DNA of 44,805 nt. It comes from Candidatus Saccharimonadia bacterium. Lineage in GTDB: Bacteria; Patescibacteriota; Saccharimonadia; Saccharimonadales; Saccharimonadaceae. Position 1 is the first letter of the stretch, and the number at the start of each line of letters is the position of its first letter. Below are positions 1 to 8,001 of this stretch, piece by piece. The notes below the pieces were generated by a model. The model was not told where the DNA came from. It did no database searches and saw nothing but the letters and a program-made list of their open reading frames with translations. Position numbers and translations under genes: made by a program. The stretch is taken from assembly GCA_023262335.1 (NCBI GenBank), contig JALRBE010000002.1, positions 296 to 45,100 on the forward strand. The letters are read 5' to 3'.

Positions 1-236
1 CCGCGTGCCTCCCATAGCTTAGGGTTCTGTATGATTGCACCGTCAATACCAAAGATATTACGGTGTTCATACACCATAGCCCGCCACCACTGCTTTTTTA
101 GATTGTTTGCAAGTTCAACACCGTATGGACCGTAGTCCCAGAACCCTGCAAGACCACCGTATATTTCAGAGGCTTGGAATATGAAGCCTCGTCTTTTTGC
201 TAAGTTTGCGATTGTATCAAGAGAAATATCACTCAT
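1..236 (-). CDS. glyS: Glycyl-tRNA synthetase, N-terminal 78 residues (cut by window edge)
   Basis: Reading the minus strand from the ATG at 236 gives a protein starting [20 protein letters not shown] and continuing with the class II GlyRS signature around residues 22-42 ([18 protein letters not shown]) and [18 protein letters not shown]. This is the single-chain alpha2 (eukaryote/archaeal-like) glycyl-tRNA synthetase, which charges tRNA-Gly with glycine in the cytoplasm. The gene runs off the left edge, so motifs 2 and 3 are not visible. The start is supported by GAAAGG about 10 nt upstream and a TATAAT box further up. Base composition is visibly more AT-rich than most of the window. Identity is secure; the rest of the gene is unseen. 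Confidence 0.93.
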   Translation of the reverse strand, partial: MSDISLDTIANLAKRRGFIFQASEIYGGLAGFWDYGPYGVELANNLKKQWWRAMVYEHRNIFGIDGAIIQNPKLWEAR

Positions 237-258
237 TGTTTGATTACCTTTCAGAAGT

Positions 259-264
259 ATTATA
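259..264 (-). promoter_or_regulatory. -10 box (TATAAT) for glyS
   Basis: On the minus strand TATAAT lies 22 nt before the glyS ATG, leaving a short leader of about 15 nt that contains the GAAAGG ribosome binding site. No clear -35 was identified. Confidence 0.55.
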
Positions 265-411
265 ATTGGAATGGTTAAAAAGGGGTTACTGTAGGCTTAC
301 GCCAGTACCGCGAGTAGAACCAAGACCAGTCAATACTTTGAATGAGTGCATTGTAAGCTAATTTTACCACAACTTTACAGGTACGGCTAGGCGTTATGTG
401 GCTCGATATTG

Positions 412-417
412 TATAAT
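412..417 (+). promoter_or_regulatory. Candidate -10 box for a small RNA
   Basis: TATAAT on the plus strand; transcription would begin near 424. No ORF with a plausible start follows before 751, so if it is used it would drive a non-coding transcript. The upstream -35 is not obvious. Confidence 0.4.
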
Positions 418-423
418 ATAGTT

Positions 424-690
424 ATAGGTACTGGACAACTTGTCCCAGCCACTAGCTCTACTTAATACAAGATATATAAGCCCGAAAATAAGACTAGATA
501 CGCTATAGGTGCTAGACTACGCAGGGAGAGGTAATGACCACTGTCCACCCTTGAGTATCTCTACCCAGCGTAGTATTTCATTACAGATAAGGTTCCAGTT
601 CGCCTCTATCAGGGTCACCAAGATAGAACTACAGATATAGAAAAGTGCCTTGAAGCCATATAGAGCTTTGAGGCATTTTCTATATCTGTT
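424..690 (+). ncRNA. Candidate structured non-coding RNA of about 265 nt
   Basis: Seen: a TATAAT at the right distance upstream, a small hairpin with GGACAA/TTGTCC arms near 431-443, a long stem in which CTACGC (517-522), GGG (524-526) and AGAG (527-530) pair with CTCT (559-562), CCC (564-566) and GCGTAG (568-573), a third hairpin GATA-AGG (586-592) with CCT-C-TATC (603-610), and a strong end hairpin at 631-689. There is no credible protein-coding ORF in the span. I do not recognise the family; conserved sequences of RNase P, tmRNA, SRP and 6S RNA are not apparent. Inference only: a small RNA transcribed toward the HD-domain gene. Confidence 0.35.
631..689 (+). terminator. Long hairpin, probable transcription terminator
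   Basis: The left arm at 631-650 (ACAGATATAGAAAAGTGCCT) is complementary to 671-689 with a single bulge, around a 20-nt loop. The arms carry an A-run on the left and a T-run on the right, like a bidirectional intrinsic terminator whose U-tract lies within the stem. The same ATAGAAAA...TTTTCTAT design recurs at 1445-1485. Confidence 0.6.
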
Positions 691-737
691 AAATCATTCG
701 ATTCTTCTTTGCTGTCAGGCTTAAAAAGGTTATTTGT

Positions 738-743
738 TACAAT
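738..743 (+). promoter_or_regulatory. -10 box (TACAAT), leaderless promoter of HD-domain gene
   Basis: TACAAT ends 7 nt before the ATG at 751, so transcription should start at or next to the start codon. Confidence 0.6.
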
Positions 744-750
744 ATAGGAT

Positions 751-1359
751 ATGAACAAACTCCATCTCGATGTCGTAAATCACTTTAATAATCGCCAGCA
801 TATCGCACACGGTATGGACCACGCAGAGCGTGTCGCTGCGCTGGCGCGACATATTGCACTCAAGGAGAATTACGACCCCGATGAGGCAGAGATTGCTGGT
901 ATATTGCATGATATTGGGCGAACAGTGCAAGAAGAGGAAAAAGGTCATGGCCCAGCCGGTGTTCCGCTCGCCTCTGAATTGCTTGACAAGCATATGGACT
1001 ATGATAGTGGCACAAAAGAACGTATCCTCAACGCCGTTCGTGACCATAGTGACCTTCATACGGAGGGTCACTTAACTCACATCTTACAAGATGCCGATAT
1101 GCTCGACGGATTAGGCGCAATTGGAATAATGCGAGCGTACACGTCAAAAGCACATCTGCCATGCTATGACCCTGCAAATATCGCACCCACTGTAGGCCAA
1201 CGAAATACAAATATCCATGACCAAATAGCTTTTCAGATGGAATGGCTAGACATGATGCACACCAAAACAGGAAAAGAAATTGCCGAGCGGCGGCACGCCC
1301 TGATGGCAAAATTCTTAGATAATTTCAGGTTGGAGGTTCTAGGCGAGGATTATCAATAG
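751..1359 (+). CDS. HD-domain metal-dependent phosphohydrolase
   Basis: 202 aa. The HD superfamily pattern is clear: His in HGMDHAERV (residues 20-28), the His-Asp pair in ILHDIGR (around 51-57), a further His in RDHSDLH and an Asp in DADMLDGLG (around 113-121), which together form the divalent-metal site. Members of this family hydrolyse phosphate esters or nucleotides; the substrate cannot be told from sequence. The start is fixed by a TACAAT box 7 nt upstream with no room for a Shine-Dalgarno. The gene stands alone, is more AT-rich than the block to its right, and is followed by a strong bidirectional hairpin terminator. Confidence 0.85.
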   Translation: MNKLHLDVVNHFNNRQHIAHGMDHAERVAALARHIALKENYDPDEAEIAGILHDIGRTVQEEEKGHGPAGVPLASELLDKHMDYDSGTKERILNAVRDHSDLHTEGHLTHILQDADMLDGLGAIGIMRAYTSKAHLPCYDPANIAPTVGQRNTNIHDQIAFQMEWLDMMHTKTGKEIAERRHALMAKFLDNFRLEVLGEDYQ

Positions 1360-1444
1360 CCGTATTGCTATATTCGTTAATAGCTCGTTCCACTTCATAA
1401 TTTCAGCCACAACTTCCTTATAAATCGAAGGCTCAAGGGTCACC

Positions 1445-1485
1445 ATAGAAAATAGCTCATGCTCTCGGTATGAGCTATTTTCTAT
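1445..1485 (+). terminator. Bidirectional intrinsic terminator hairpin
   Basis: A perfect 16-bp stem: 1445-1460 (ATAGAAAATAGCTCAT) pairs with 1470-1485, around a 9-nt loop. The A-rich left and T-rich right arms suit termination in either direction. It sits 85 nt after the HD-domain gene. Confidence 0.75.
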
Positions 1486-1583
1486 CGCGCGGTTCTGCGC
1501 TGAGGGTTCGACCGCTGTCATGATCGACTGATTTAACAGGCTAGCCAACGTTCGCCGCTAGAACAGCGAAGCGTGGGCTCGTA

Positions 1584-1589
1584 TATACT
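1584..1589 (+). promoter_or_regulatory. -10 box (TATACT), leaderless promoter of methyltransferase
   Basis: TATACT ends 7 nt before the ATG at 1597. An in-frame GTG at 1573 lies upstream of this box and would not be transcribed from it, so 1597 is preferred as the start. Confidence 0.55.
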
Positions 1590-1596
1590 TTATGTA

Positions 1597-2184
1597 ATGG
1601 ACTTTTCTTTTTTCATGCAATACCTTCGGAACGTACGCAGCGTCGGGGCGGTCGCGCCGAGTTCGCGTTTTTTGGCCCGCAAAATGGTCGAGACGATTGA
1701 CTTCGAACGCGCGGGTACGATCGTTGAGTACGGCCCGGGGACCGGTGTTTTTACCAAGGAAATCCTTGCCAGAATGCGGCCCGGCACGAAGGTGCTCCTT
1801 ATAGAATCGAACGACGATTTTTACGAAAAGCTACGCACCGAATACGAAGATAGGAGCGACGTGCATGTGGCGCATGATTCGGCGGAACATGTGGCGGAGC
1901 TGCTTGCGGAACGGGGGCTTGGTCGGCCGGATTACGTTGTTTCCGGGCTGCCGTTCGCGGCGCTTCCGGCTGCCGTGTCCGAACGGATTCTGACTGAGAC
2001 GGCCCGACTGCTCAGCGACGGTGGTGAGTTCGTGACGTTCCAATACACTCTGCTTAAGAAGGGTGTGATAGGCTGTCATTTTGGCACCGTGCGCGTGACC
2101 CGCGAACTTCGCAACCTGCCGCCGGCGTACGTTTTGCGCTGCCGAAACCAAAACGGTCCGCGGCGTTCCCACAAACAAGCATAA
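1597..2184 (+). CDS. SAM-dependent methyltransferase, PmtA/rRNA-adenine-methyltransferase-like
   Basis: 195 aa, a class I Rossmann methyltransferase. Motif I is EYGPGTGVFT (around residues 47-56), binding S-adenosylmethionine; the acidic motif II residue is the Glu of LLIESNDDF. The preceding GAVAPSSRFLARKMV segment is typical of small phospholipid N-methyltransferase (PmtA)-type enzymes and their relatives. The real substrate (phosphatidylethanolamine or something else) is not shown by the sequence. It is monocistronic by spacing: a 37-nt gap and a separate signal precede pgk. The start was chosen from the leaderless promoter rule; an upstream GTG at 1573 would add eight residues. Confidence 0.8.
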   Translation: MDFSFFMQYLRNVRSVGAVAPSSRFLARKMVETIDFERAGTIVEYGPGTGVFTKEILARMRPGTKVLLIESNDDFYEKLRTEYEDRSDVHVAHDSAEHVAELLAERGLGRPDYVVSGLPFAALPAAVSERILTETARLLSDGGEFVTFQYTLLKKGVIGCHFGTVRVTRELRNLPPAYVLRCRNQNGPRRSHKQA

Positions 2185-2188
2185 GTGG

Positions 2189-2194
2189 TATCAT
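2189..2194 (+). promoter_or_regulatory. Possible -10 box (TATCAT) for pgk
   Basis: TATCAT lies 27 nt before the pgk start and leaves a short leader containing GGGGTGA as a possible ribosome binding site. A weak match, and pgk could also be read through from the methyltransferase. Confidence 0.35.
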
Positions 2195-2221
2195 GGTGAC
2201 ATCATTAATGGGGTGACTTAG

Positions 2222-3442
2222 GTGGGCTTTACGAAAAAAACGATCCGCGACGTTCCGCTTAGCGGACAAACAGTGCTGGTGAGGGTTGATTACAACGTAC
2301 CGTTGGCAGATGACGGCACGATACACGACGACTTGCGCATTCGCGCGAGTTTGCCGACGCTGCAGTTCCTGTTGGCGCGCGGCTGCAAGCTCGTGCTTAT
2401 AAGCCATATGGGCCGGCCCGAAGGTCACGACCCTAAGTTAAGCCTGGAGCAAGTCGCGAACAGGCTTGGCGAGCTGCTCGAAAAGCCAGTGGTGTTCGTT
2501 GACGACGTAACTGGCGAGGACGCGTACCAAGCGGTCAGGAAAGCACCGAAGAACGGCGTGGTCATGCTGCAAAACCTCAGGTACTACCCCGAAGAAGAGG
2601 CGGATGATCTTGAATTCGCCAAAGCGATCGCCCACGCGTCGCAGGCGGCGTTCTTCGTGCAAGACGGCTTTGGCGTGGTACATAGGGCGCACGCCAGCAC
2701 GCACGCCATAACGTTGCAGTTGCCAAGCGTGGCAGGGTTGCTGCTCGAACGCGAAGTGGCGACGATCACCGACGTGATGGAGAACCCGAAGCGACCGCTG
2801 GTGGCCGTGCTCGGCGGCGCGAAGGTGAGCGACAAAATAGGCCTGGTCGAACGGTTCGTGCACGTCGCCGACAAAATCCTGATCGGCGGTGCCATGGCGA
2901 ATACGTTTTTGCGCTACAAAGGCATCGACGTGGGCGCGAGCAAGGTAGAGACCGACCAAGACGAGACGTTAAACAAAATATACGCCGCGGCCAGGGAAAA
3001 GGTCGGCGAGAACGTCGAGGATTTCATCGTGCTTCCGAGTGATGTCGCCGTCGCGAAAACCGTCGGTGCCGACGAACCTCGGGTGGAACGGGGACTGTCG
3101 GGCATCGCCAAGAGCGAAATGGCGCTCGATATCGGCGCGGGCAGCATCGAGCGGTACTGCGATATCGTCGGCTCGGCGGGATCGGTCATTTGGAACGGCA
3201 CCATGGGCATGGCAGAACATGCGAATTTCGCGCACGGTTCCGCCCGGATCGCCCTCACGCTCGCGACCCACCCGGAAGTGACGTCGATCGTTGGCGGTGG
3301 CGACACCGCGGACTTCATACTCAAATGGGACGGCAAGAAGGGCGGCAGCTTTTCGCACGTATCGACCGGAGGCGGCGCAGGGCTGGACCTCATGGCAGGC
3401 GAGAAGCTGCCCGGAGTCGAGAGCCTGCTCGACGCCGCATGA
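2222..3442 (+). CDS. pgk: Phosphoglycerate kinase
   Basis: 406 aa, full family length. It transfers the acyl phosphate of 1,3-bisphosphoglycerate to ADP in lower glycolysis, in the cytoplasm. Motifs in order: RVDYNVPL (substrate site), SHMGRPEG, HRAHAST (His/Arg substrate contacts), GGAKVSDKI in the interdomain region, WNGTMGMAE, GGGDT and STGGGA of the nucleotide-binding C-terminal domain. The start is GTG, preceded by GGGGTGA. Followed after 39 nt by tpiA, so two consecutive glycolytic steps are co-located, which is a common arrangement. Confidence 0.97.
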   Translation: MGFTKKTIRDVPLSGQTVLVRVDYNVPLADDGTIHDDLRIRASLPTLQFLLARGCKLVLISHMGRPEGHDPKLSLEQVANRLGELLEKPVVFVDDVTGEDAYQAVRKAPKNGVVMLQNLRYYPEEEADDLEFAKAIAHASQAAFFVQDGFGVVHRAHASTHAITLQLPSVAGLLLEREVATITDVMENPKRPLVAVLGGAKVSDKIGLVERFVHVADKILIGGAMANTFLRYKGIDVGASKVETDQDETLNKIYAAAREKVGENVEDFIVLPSDVAVAKTVGADEPRVERGLSGIAKSEMALDIGAGSIERYCDIVGSAGSVIWNGTMGMAEHANFAHGSARIALTLATHPEVTSIVGGGDTADFILKWDGKKGGSFSHVSTGGGAGLDLMAGEKLPGVESLLDAA

Positions 3443-3451
3443 AAAATAGGC

Positions 3452-3457
3452 TACACT
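3452..3457 (+). promoter_or_regulatory. Possible -10 box (TACACT) between pgk and tpiA
   Basis: TACACT lies 24 nt upstream of the tpiA ATG, in the short pgk-tpiA gap. It may give tpiA its own transcript, but the two genes can also be one operon. Confidence 0.3.
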
Positions 3458-3481
3458 AAAGCACAAGAAAGCATAACCGTT

Positions 3482-4270
3482 ATGTCATCCACCAAGAAAC
3501 TCATCGTCGGCAACTGGAAGATGAATCTGACCGTTCACGAGGCCAGTATCCTCGTGCATGACCTTGAAAAAGCTATTGCCGTCCACCGCGACGTCGAGGT
3601 TGTCGTGGCGCCGACGCTGCTTGCGTTGCAGTCCGTCAGCTTGCAAATCGACCGGCGCGTCTTGAAGCTCGCGGCACAGAACTTTTACTGGCAAGACCAC
3701 GGCGCGTACACGGGCGAGGTGTCGGCAACGCAACTTCGCGGCCTGGTCGACTATGCCATCGTTGGCCATAGCGAACGGCGGCACGTATTCCATGAACATG
3801 CCAAAGATCTGCGCAACAAAGTGCAAGCGGCGCTGCGCAACGGTATCAGCCCGATATTGTGCATCGGCGAAACGGCGCACGAGCAGGCGCTTGGCGAAAC
3901 GCTGGATGTCATTCATGACCAACTGCTCGGCGGGCTCGCGAACGTGACAAGCGAAGAAATCAAACGGGTGGTCGTTGCCTACGAGCCCGTATGGGCGCTG
4001 AGCAACGGCAAGGACTTCGGCAAGCACAAGGTTCCGACTCCTTATGACGTCGAAAAGGCGGCAAGGGCGGTTCGCAGCCAAATAAAACACTTGTACGGCG
4101 AAGAGGCGAGCAGGCAGATCCGAGTCCTGTACGGCGGCAGTACGAGTCCTGACAACGCGAAAGGCTTTTTGGCAGTGCCAGGAGTCGACGGCCTGCTTGT
4201 AGGGGGCGCCAGTTTGTCGGCGCACACGTTCGTGCCTATCGTCGCTGCCGCTCATTCGGAGCGCGCCTGA
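3482..4270 (+). CDS. tpiA: Triosephosphate isomerase
   Basis: 262 aa, full length. Interconverts dihydroxyacetone phosphate and glyceraldehyde-3-phosphate. Catalytic residues are visible: Lys13 in GNWKMN, His96 in VGHSERR, Glu168 in AYEPVWA, followed by the flexible phosphate-gripping loop region, then the phosphate-binding YGGS and GLLVGGASL segments. Its TGA stop overlaps the ATG of the next gene (TGATG at 4268-4272), indicating translational coupling with the tail-anchored protein. Confidence 0.97.
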   Translation: MSSTKKLIVGNWKMNLTVHEASILVHDLEKAIAVHRDVEVVVAPTLLALQSVSLQIDRRVLKLAAQNFYWQDHGAYTGEVSATQLRGLVDYAIVGHSERRHVFHEHAKDLRNKVQAALRNGISPILCIGETAHEQALGETLDVIHDQLLGGLANVTSEEIKRVVVAYEPVWALSNGKDFGKHKVPTPYDVEKAARAVRSQIKHLYGEEASRQIRVLYGGSTSPDNAKGFLAVPGVDGLLVGGASLSAHTFVPIVAAAHSERA

Positions 4271-5322
4271 TGGCCGGCGAGATAGATTTTGACGAACTGG
4301 ACAAAGCGGTCGCTTCGCTTATGGGGGGCGCGACTCCTCAGCGGCAAGACGAAGGACCGAAACAGAAAACATTGACTATTTCCAGCACGCTCAAGCCTGG
4401 CGAAGACCCGGCGTACGCCAAACTGGACGAAGTCGCCAAAGCGATCGGCGACGAAATCCTGACGACAGACGGCGAAAGGACGGTCGACGTCGACGAGGCG
4501 GCATCGTCGCAAGCGCCAAGCGAGCCTGTCGCGGTACGGACCGAGTCGCCGGCGGTAGCGTCGCAGCCGATTGTTCCTCCGGCGCCGCAAGCTCCCGCGC
4601 CAACGGCACCCGCGGCACCAGCTGCCGTCCAGGCGCCCCGTCCGACGACGGGACGGTTCATGGACGTCGTGCATCCGTCATCGGTCATGAAGAGTCCTGC
4701 CGCGCTTGACGCCACGCCGCCTATCCGCGCGAATACCGGAGCCCAGCCGGTATCTGCGGCAAGTCCTGAAGCAAACGTGCCGCTGACACCGTTCATTCCT
4801 GACGCCAAAGTCGAAAAACGGCCGCTTGGCGGGTCGGGTGCCATCCCGTCGCCTTTCGAGGACGACAAGCCGGTGGCAGCCGTGACCACGGAGTCGCAGC
4901 CCGCCGAGACGGCAGCGGAACCTGTCGTGCAGGAAACCGTGACGATCAACTCGGAGCCTGCGGAAGGTGCGAAGCCGATTGACGCCCAGCCGGTACTTGA
5001 CGCGAGTACGTTCGAAAATACGACGCCCGCCGAATCCCCTGAGATAGCGGCGATCGAATCGACCGAAGTGTCCGCGGACGCGCCGAAAACCGAGGACAAC
5101 ATAGCCGCGGTTGAATCGGGCGATACGGAAATCTTGAAAACCACTCCGGCCCCGCCGAACAAAGAGGGGACGATTTATGACGTTTCGAACCAGGCACAGC
5201 CGCTCGCGCACGCGAAAAAGCAGAAGTCGGGTTGGGGAACGGTCGTTGTCATCGTGGTCGTGATCGCGGTGGCCGCAGCGCTGGCCGTCGCCGCTTCCTT
5301 CATTCTCGGCGTCGGCGTCTGA
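4270..5322 (+). CDS. Pro/Ala-rich protein with C-terminal membrane anchor, unknown function
   Basis: 350 aa with no domain I recognise. The first 70 residues are acidic and probably folded or helical (starting MAGEIDFDELDKAVASLMGG); residues roughly 75-320 are low-complexity, rich in Pro, Ala, Glu, Thr and Ser; the last about 30 residues form one strongly hydrophobic helix (GWGTVVVIVVVIAVAAALAV and onward) after a basic KKQK stretch. There is no N-terminal signal, so the topology suggests a cytoplasmic protein anchored by its tail. The start is coupled to the tpiA stop. The link to glycolysis genes may be only positional. Function unknown. Confidence 0.8.
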   Translation: MAGEIDFDELDKAVASLMGGATPQRQDEGPKQKTLTISSTLKPGEDPAYAKLDEVAKAIGDEILTTDGERTVDVDEAASSQAPSEPVAVRTESPAVASQPIVPPAPQAPAPTAPAAPAAVQAPRPTTGRFMDVVHPSSVMKSPAALDATPPIRANTGAQPVSAASPEANVPLTPFIPDAKVEKRPLGGSGAIPSPFEDDKPVAAVTTESQPAETAAEPVVQETVTINSEPAEGAKPIDAQPVLDASTFENTTPAESPEIAAIESTEVSADAPKTEDNIAAVESGDTEILKTTPAPPNKEGTIYDVSNQAQPLAHAKKQKSGWGTVVVIVVVIAVAAALAVAASFILGVGV

Positions 5323-5328
5323 GTCTTG

Positions 5329-5334
5329 TATACT
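5329..5334 (+). promoter_or_regulatory. -10 box (TATACT), leaderless promoter of helicase gene
   Basis: TATACT ends 7 nt before the ATG at 5342. Confidence 0.6.
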
Positions 5335-5341
5335 GGATATA

Positions 5342-7459
5342 ATGAATAGTCTTGAGGGCCTTAATGACGCGCAGCTTGCCGCGGTACAACAAACGAGCGG
5401 TCCGCTTTTGATTCTTGCGGGCGCGGGGAGCGGAAAAACCAAGACGGTCGCGCACAGGATAGCGTACCTCGTGCAGCATGAGGGCGTTTGGCCCACGGAA
5501 ATCCTCGCCGTGACGTTCACGAACAAAGCCGCGCGCGAGCTTCGTGAGCGCGTATGGAAACTGACTGACGATCGCGGCGACGAGGTGCCGCGCTCCTACA
5601 TGCCATGGATGGGAACGTTCCATGGCATTTGCGTGCGCATGTTACGGCAAGATGGTCACGTGATAGCGATCGCGCCGAACTACGTGATCTACGACGAGGA
5701 TGATCGGCAGGGTTTGGTCAAGCAAGCCATGAAAGAACTGTCGATCGATAGCCAGCAAATAAAGCCGCGGGCGATCAGTAGCGTCATAAGCAACGCCAAG
5801 AACGAACTGAAGACCCCCGCGGATTTTGAGGCGTCTGCCACGTATCCGCAACAGCAGGCCATCGCGAAGGTCTACGCGCGCTACGAGTCGCTGCGCAAAA
5901 AAGCGGGCGCCCTTGATTTTGACGACCTGCTTATCGAAACCGTTCGGCTGCTACGCGATCATCCGGAAGTCCGGGAGCGGTGGCGCCAGCACTTCAAGCA
6001 CGTGTTCATCGACGAGTACCAAGACACGAACGCGGCTCAATACGCCATCGTCAAATATTTAGTGAACGATGAGCAGAACGTCTGCGTGGTCGGTGACGAC
6101 TGGCAGTCCATTTACAGTTGGCGCGGCGCTGATTTCACGAACATCCTGAACTTCGAGCGCGACTACCCGAACGCGACCATAATCAAACTCGAGCAGAACT
6201 ACCGGTCGACGAACGCGATCCTGACCGTCGCGCAATCAGTCATCAGCAAGAACAAGGTACGTACGGACAAAAAGCTGTGGACCGACCTTGGCGAAGGCAG
6301 CCCGGTCGAGGTGCATCAGGCGTATGACGAGGCCGAGGAGGCGAGCTTGGTGGCTGGCCGAGTCGGTACTCACGTCAGCATAGGGGCGAGGTCATACAGC
6401 GACTTTGCCGTGCTGTACCGCATGAACGCGCAGTCCGCGCCGCTCGAACGCGCGTTCAGGTTGGCGCGCATTCCCTACCAGCTTGTCGGTGGCGTCAGGT
6501 TCTACGACCGCAAGGAAATCCGCGATATCATTGCGTACCTGCGACTTATTTATCAGCCGAACGATCGGTTAAGCTTCAGTCGTATTGCTAACGTCCCGAC
6601 CAGAGGCATCGGCGCGACCAGCTTGGAGCGGTTTTTGCAGTGGCAGGGCGAACAAGGGAGCGACATTCTGACCGCGCTCGAGACCGTGCACGAAGCGAAC
6701 GTGCTGACGCCGAAGGCGAAGAAGGCGCTTGGCGGATTGGGCGTACACCTGCGAGAACTGAAAACCATGCTGGACGAACACAGCGCGCCGGCGGACATCA
6801 TTGAGCGGCTGCTGCAAGTAACCGCGTACCGCCAATTTTTGCGCGACGGCACGCCGCAGGCGGAAGAGCGCGAAGAAAACGTTGGCCAGCTGCTCTCGGA
6901 CGTGAAAATATTCGCCGATTTGCCAGAGTTCCTCGAAGAAACGGCACTTATCGCGAGCAGCGACACCGCGGCAGGCGACGAGAAGGTCACGTTGATGACC
7001 CTGCATGCGGCCAAGGGCCTGGAATTTCCGGTGGTATTCATGGTCGGCATGGAAGAAGGCGTGTTCCCTCACGGCAGGGTGTACGAGTCGGGGCCGGCCG
7101 AACTCGAAGAGGAGCGGCGACTGTGCTATGTGGGCATGACGCGCGCCAGGCAGGAGCTTCACCTTACGTATGCCCGTTCACGCTTGCAATTCGGCCAAAG
7201 GGCGTACAACCAAGTGTCACGGTTCATCGGCGACATGGGCAACCAGATCGCCATGGTCGACGAACCGTCGTACGTCCCGGATTACGATGACAGATTCGTG
7301 AGCGACGAGTTGCCGTTCGGCGTCGGCGACAGGGTCCGTTCGGCCGCGTTCGGCACCGGAGAAATCCTTGACGTCGACGGGTTGGCGGTCACGATCAGGT
7401 TCGACAAGGGCACGACGCGCAAGTTGAACGCGGAGTACGCGCGTCTCGAGAAATTATGA
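5342..7459 (+). CDS. pcrA: UvrD/PcrA-type superfamily 1 DNA helicase
   Basis: 705 aa. ATP-dependent 3'-5' helicase of DNA repair and replication-conflict resolution. Motifs in order: Walker A AGAGSGKT (26-33), TFTNKAARELRERV (Ia), IDEYQDTN (II), GDDWQSIYSWRGAD (III), QNYRST (IV), TLMTLHAAKGLEFPVVF (V) and RRLCYVGMTRARQELHL (VI). The C-terminus (VGDRVRSAAFGTGEILDVDG and onward) is the Tudor-like tail found in PcrA/UvrD, which in other bacteria contacts RNA polymerase. The TGA stop overlaps the next ATG (ATGA), so the NUDIX gene is in the same operon. Confidence 0.95.
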   Translation: MNSLEGLNDAQLAAVQQTSGPLLILAGAGSGKTKTVAHRIAYLVQHEGVWPTEILAVTFTNKAARELRERVWKLTDDRGDEVPRSYMPWMGTFHGICVRMLRQDGHVIAIAPNYVIYDEDDRQGLVKQAMKELSIDSQQIKPRAISSVISNAKNELKTPADFEASATYPQQQAIAKVYARYESLRKKAGALDFDDLLIETVRLLRDHPEVRERWRQHFKHVFIDEYQDTNAAQYAIVKYLVNDEQNVCVVGDDWQSIYSWRGADFTNILNFERDYPNATIIKLEQNYRSTNAILTVAQSVISKNKVRTDKKLWTDLGEGSPVEVHQAYDEAEEASLVAGRVGTHVSIGARSYSDFAVLYRMNAQSAPLERAFRLARIPYQLVGGVRFYDRKEIRDIIAYLRLIYQPNDRLSFSRIANVPTRGIGATSLERFLQWQGEQGSDILTALETVHEANVLTPKAKKALGGLGVHLRELKTMLDEHSAPADIIERLLQVTAYRQFLRDGTPQAEEREENVGQLLSDVKIFADLPEFLEETALIASSDTAAGDEKVTLMTLHAAKGLEFPVVFMVGMEEGVFPHGRVYESGPAELEEERRLCYVGMTRARQELHLTYARSRLQFGQRAYNQVSRFIGDMGNQIAMVDEPSYVPDYDDRFVSDELPFGVGDRVRSAAFGTGEILDVDGLAVTIRFDKGTTRKLNAEYARLEKL

Positions 7460-7932
7460 GAAAGGCGTATCTTCGGTTCGCGAAGGTCATCAGTCCGCTC
7501 ATGATCGCCGGGCTGCGTGCGTACAGCCTCGTGACCCGTCGGCCACGGGCACGGGTCGTGCTCATGAACGAACGGGCGGAGGTCCTGCTCATGAAGGGCG
7601 TGATCGCGCATAACGACCACTGGACATTGCCGGGAGGCGGCGTCGGGTTTCGGGAATCGTCGCTGCATGCGGCGCTACGCGAAGTTCACGAGGAGACGGG
7701 CATACGCCTGGCGACTGGAGACCTGACGTTCGTGCGGCGCGTCGAAAAGCCGGAATTCGGCCTGCCGTTCGCGGCCGACGTTTTTACGGGACGCTGCGCG
7801 GCGGGCGCGTTGCCGGACACTATTCATAATCCGTACGAAGTCGCGGCGATCGAGTGGTTCCCCGTGGCGTCCTTGCCGCCTGACACGGGGCGGCTCGCAA
7901 GGAAATTGGTGCGGGAAGTGAGCGCCGACTAG
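7456..7932 (+). CDS. NUDIX hydrolase
   Basis: 158 aa. The NUDIX box is intact: GGGVGFRESSLHAALREVHEETGI, with the REVHEE metal-binding glutamates, around residues 61-83. Such enzymes cleave nucleoside diphosphates linked to a variable moiety; the preceding PRARVVLMNERAEVLLMKG and HWTLPGGG are usual for the fold. The N-terminal 25 residues are hydrophobic/basic and could be a weak membrane-associating helix. Translationally coupled to the helicase gene by a 4-nt overlap. Substrate unknown. Confidence 0.88.
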   Translation: MRKAYLRFAKVISPLMIAGLRAYSLVTRRPRARVVLMNERAEVLLMKGVIAHNDHWTLPGGGVGFRESSLHAALREVHEETGIRLATGDLTFVRRVEKPEFGLPFAADVFTGRCAAGALPDTIHNPYEVAAIEWFPVASLPPDTGRLARKLVREVSAD

Positions 7933-7944
7933 CTGCCCGAGCGG

Positions 7945-7974
7945 TTTGCAGCGGGCGGCCACATTCGGTACAAT
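7945..7974 (+). promoter_or_regulatory. Promoter of the Rpf-like gene (TTTGCA ... TACAAT)
   Basis: TACAAT at 7969-7974, with TTTGCA 18 nt upstream. Transcription would start near 7981, so the ATG at 7978 is too early and the ATG at 8002 is favoured. The sequence GCGGTTTGC at 7941-7949 recurs at 9152-9160, 20 nt before the TACAAT of the paralogous gene, suggesting that the promoter was duplicated together with the gene. Confidence 0.55.
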
Positions 7975-8001
7975 CATATGAGGCCACAAGGCTTGTTATC
8001 A

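Larger units (their letters stand above)
237..750. other. Long intergenic region between divergent glyS and HD-domain gene
   Basis: This 514-nt stretch has no convincing protein-coding ORF. It holds the glyS promoter, a plus-strand TATAAT at 412-417, several stable hairpins between 430 and 690, and the promoter of the HD-domain gene. The part 300-410 contains complementary segments GGCTTAC and GTAAGC, but I could not match it to a known RNA. I looked for tRNA, tmRNA, RNase P, SRP RNA and T-box signatures and recognised none. Confidence 0.6.

Noticed and set aside
237-430. T-box riboswitch or tmRNA upstream of glyS
   Set aside because: The string CCGCGAGTAGAACC and nearby complementary segments suggested it, but the T-box core and tmRNA ends are absent in either orientation, and the glyS -10 box lies downstream of the region.
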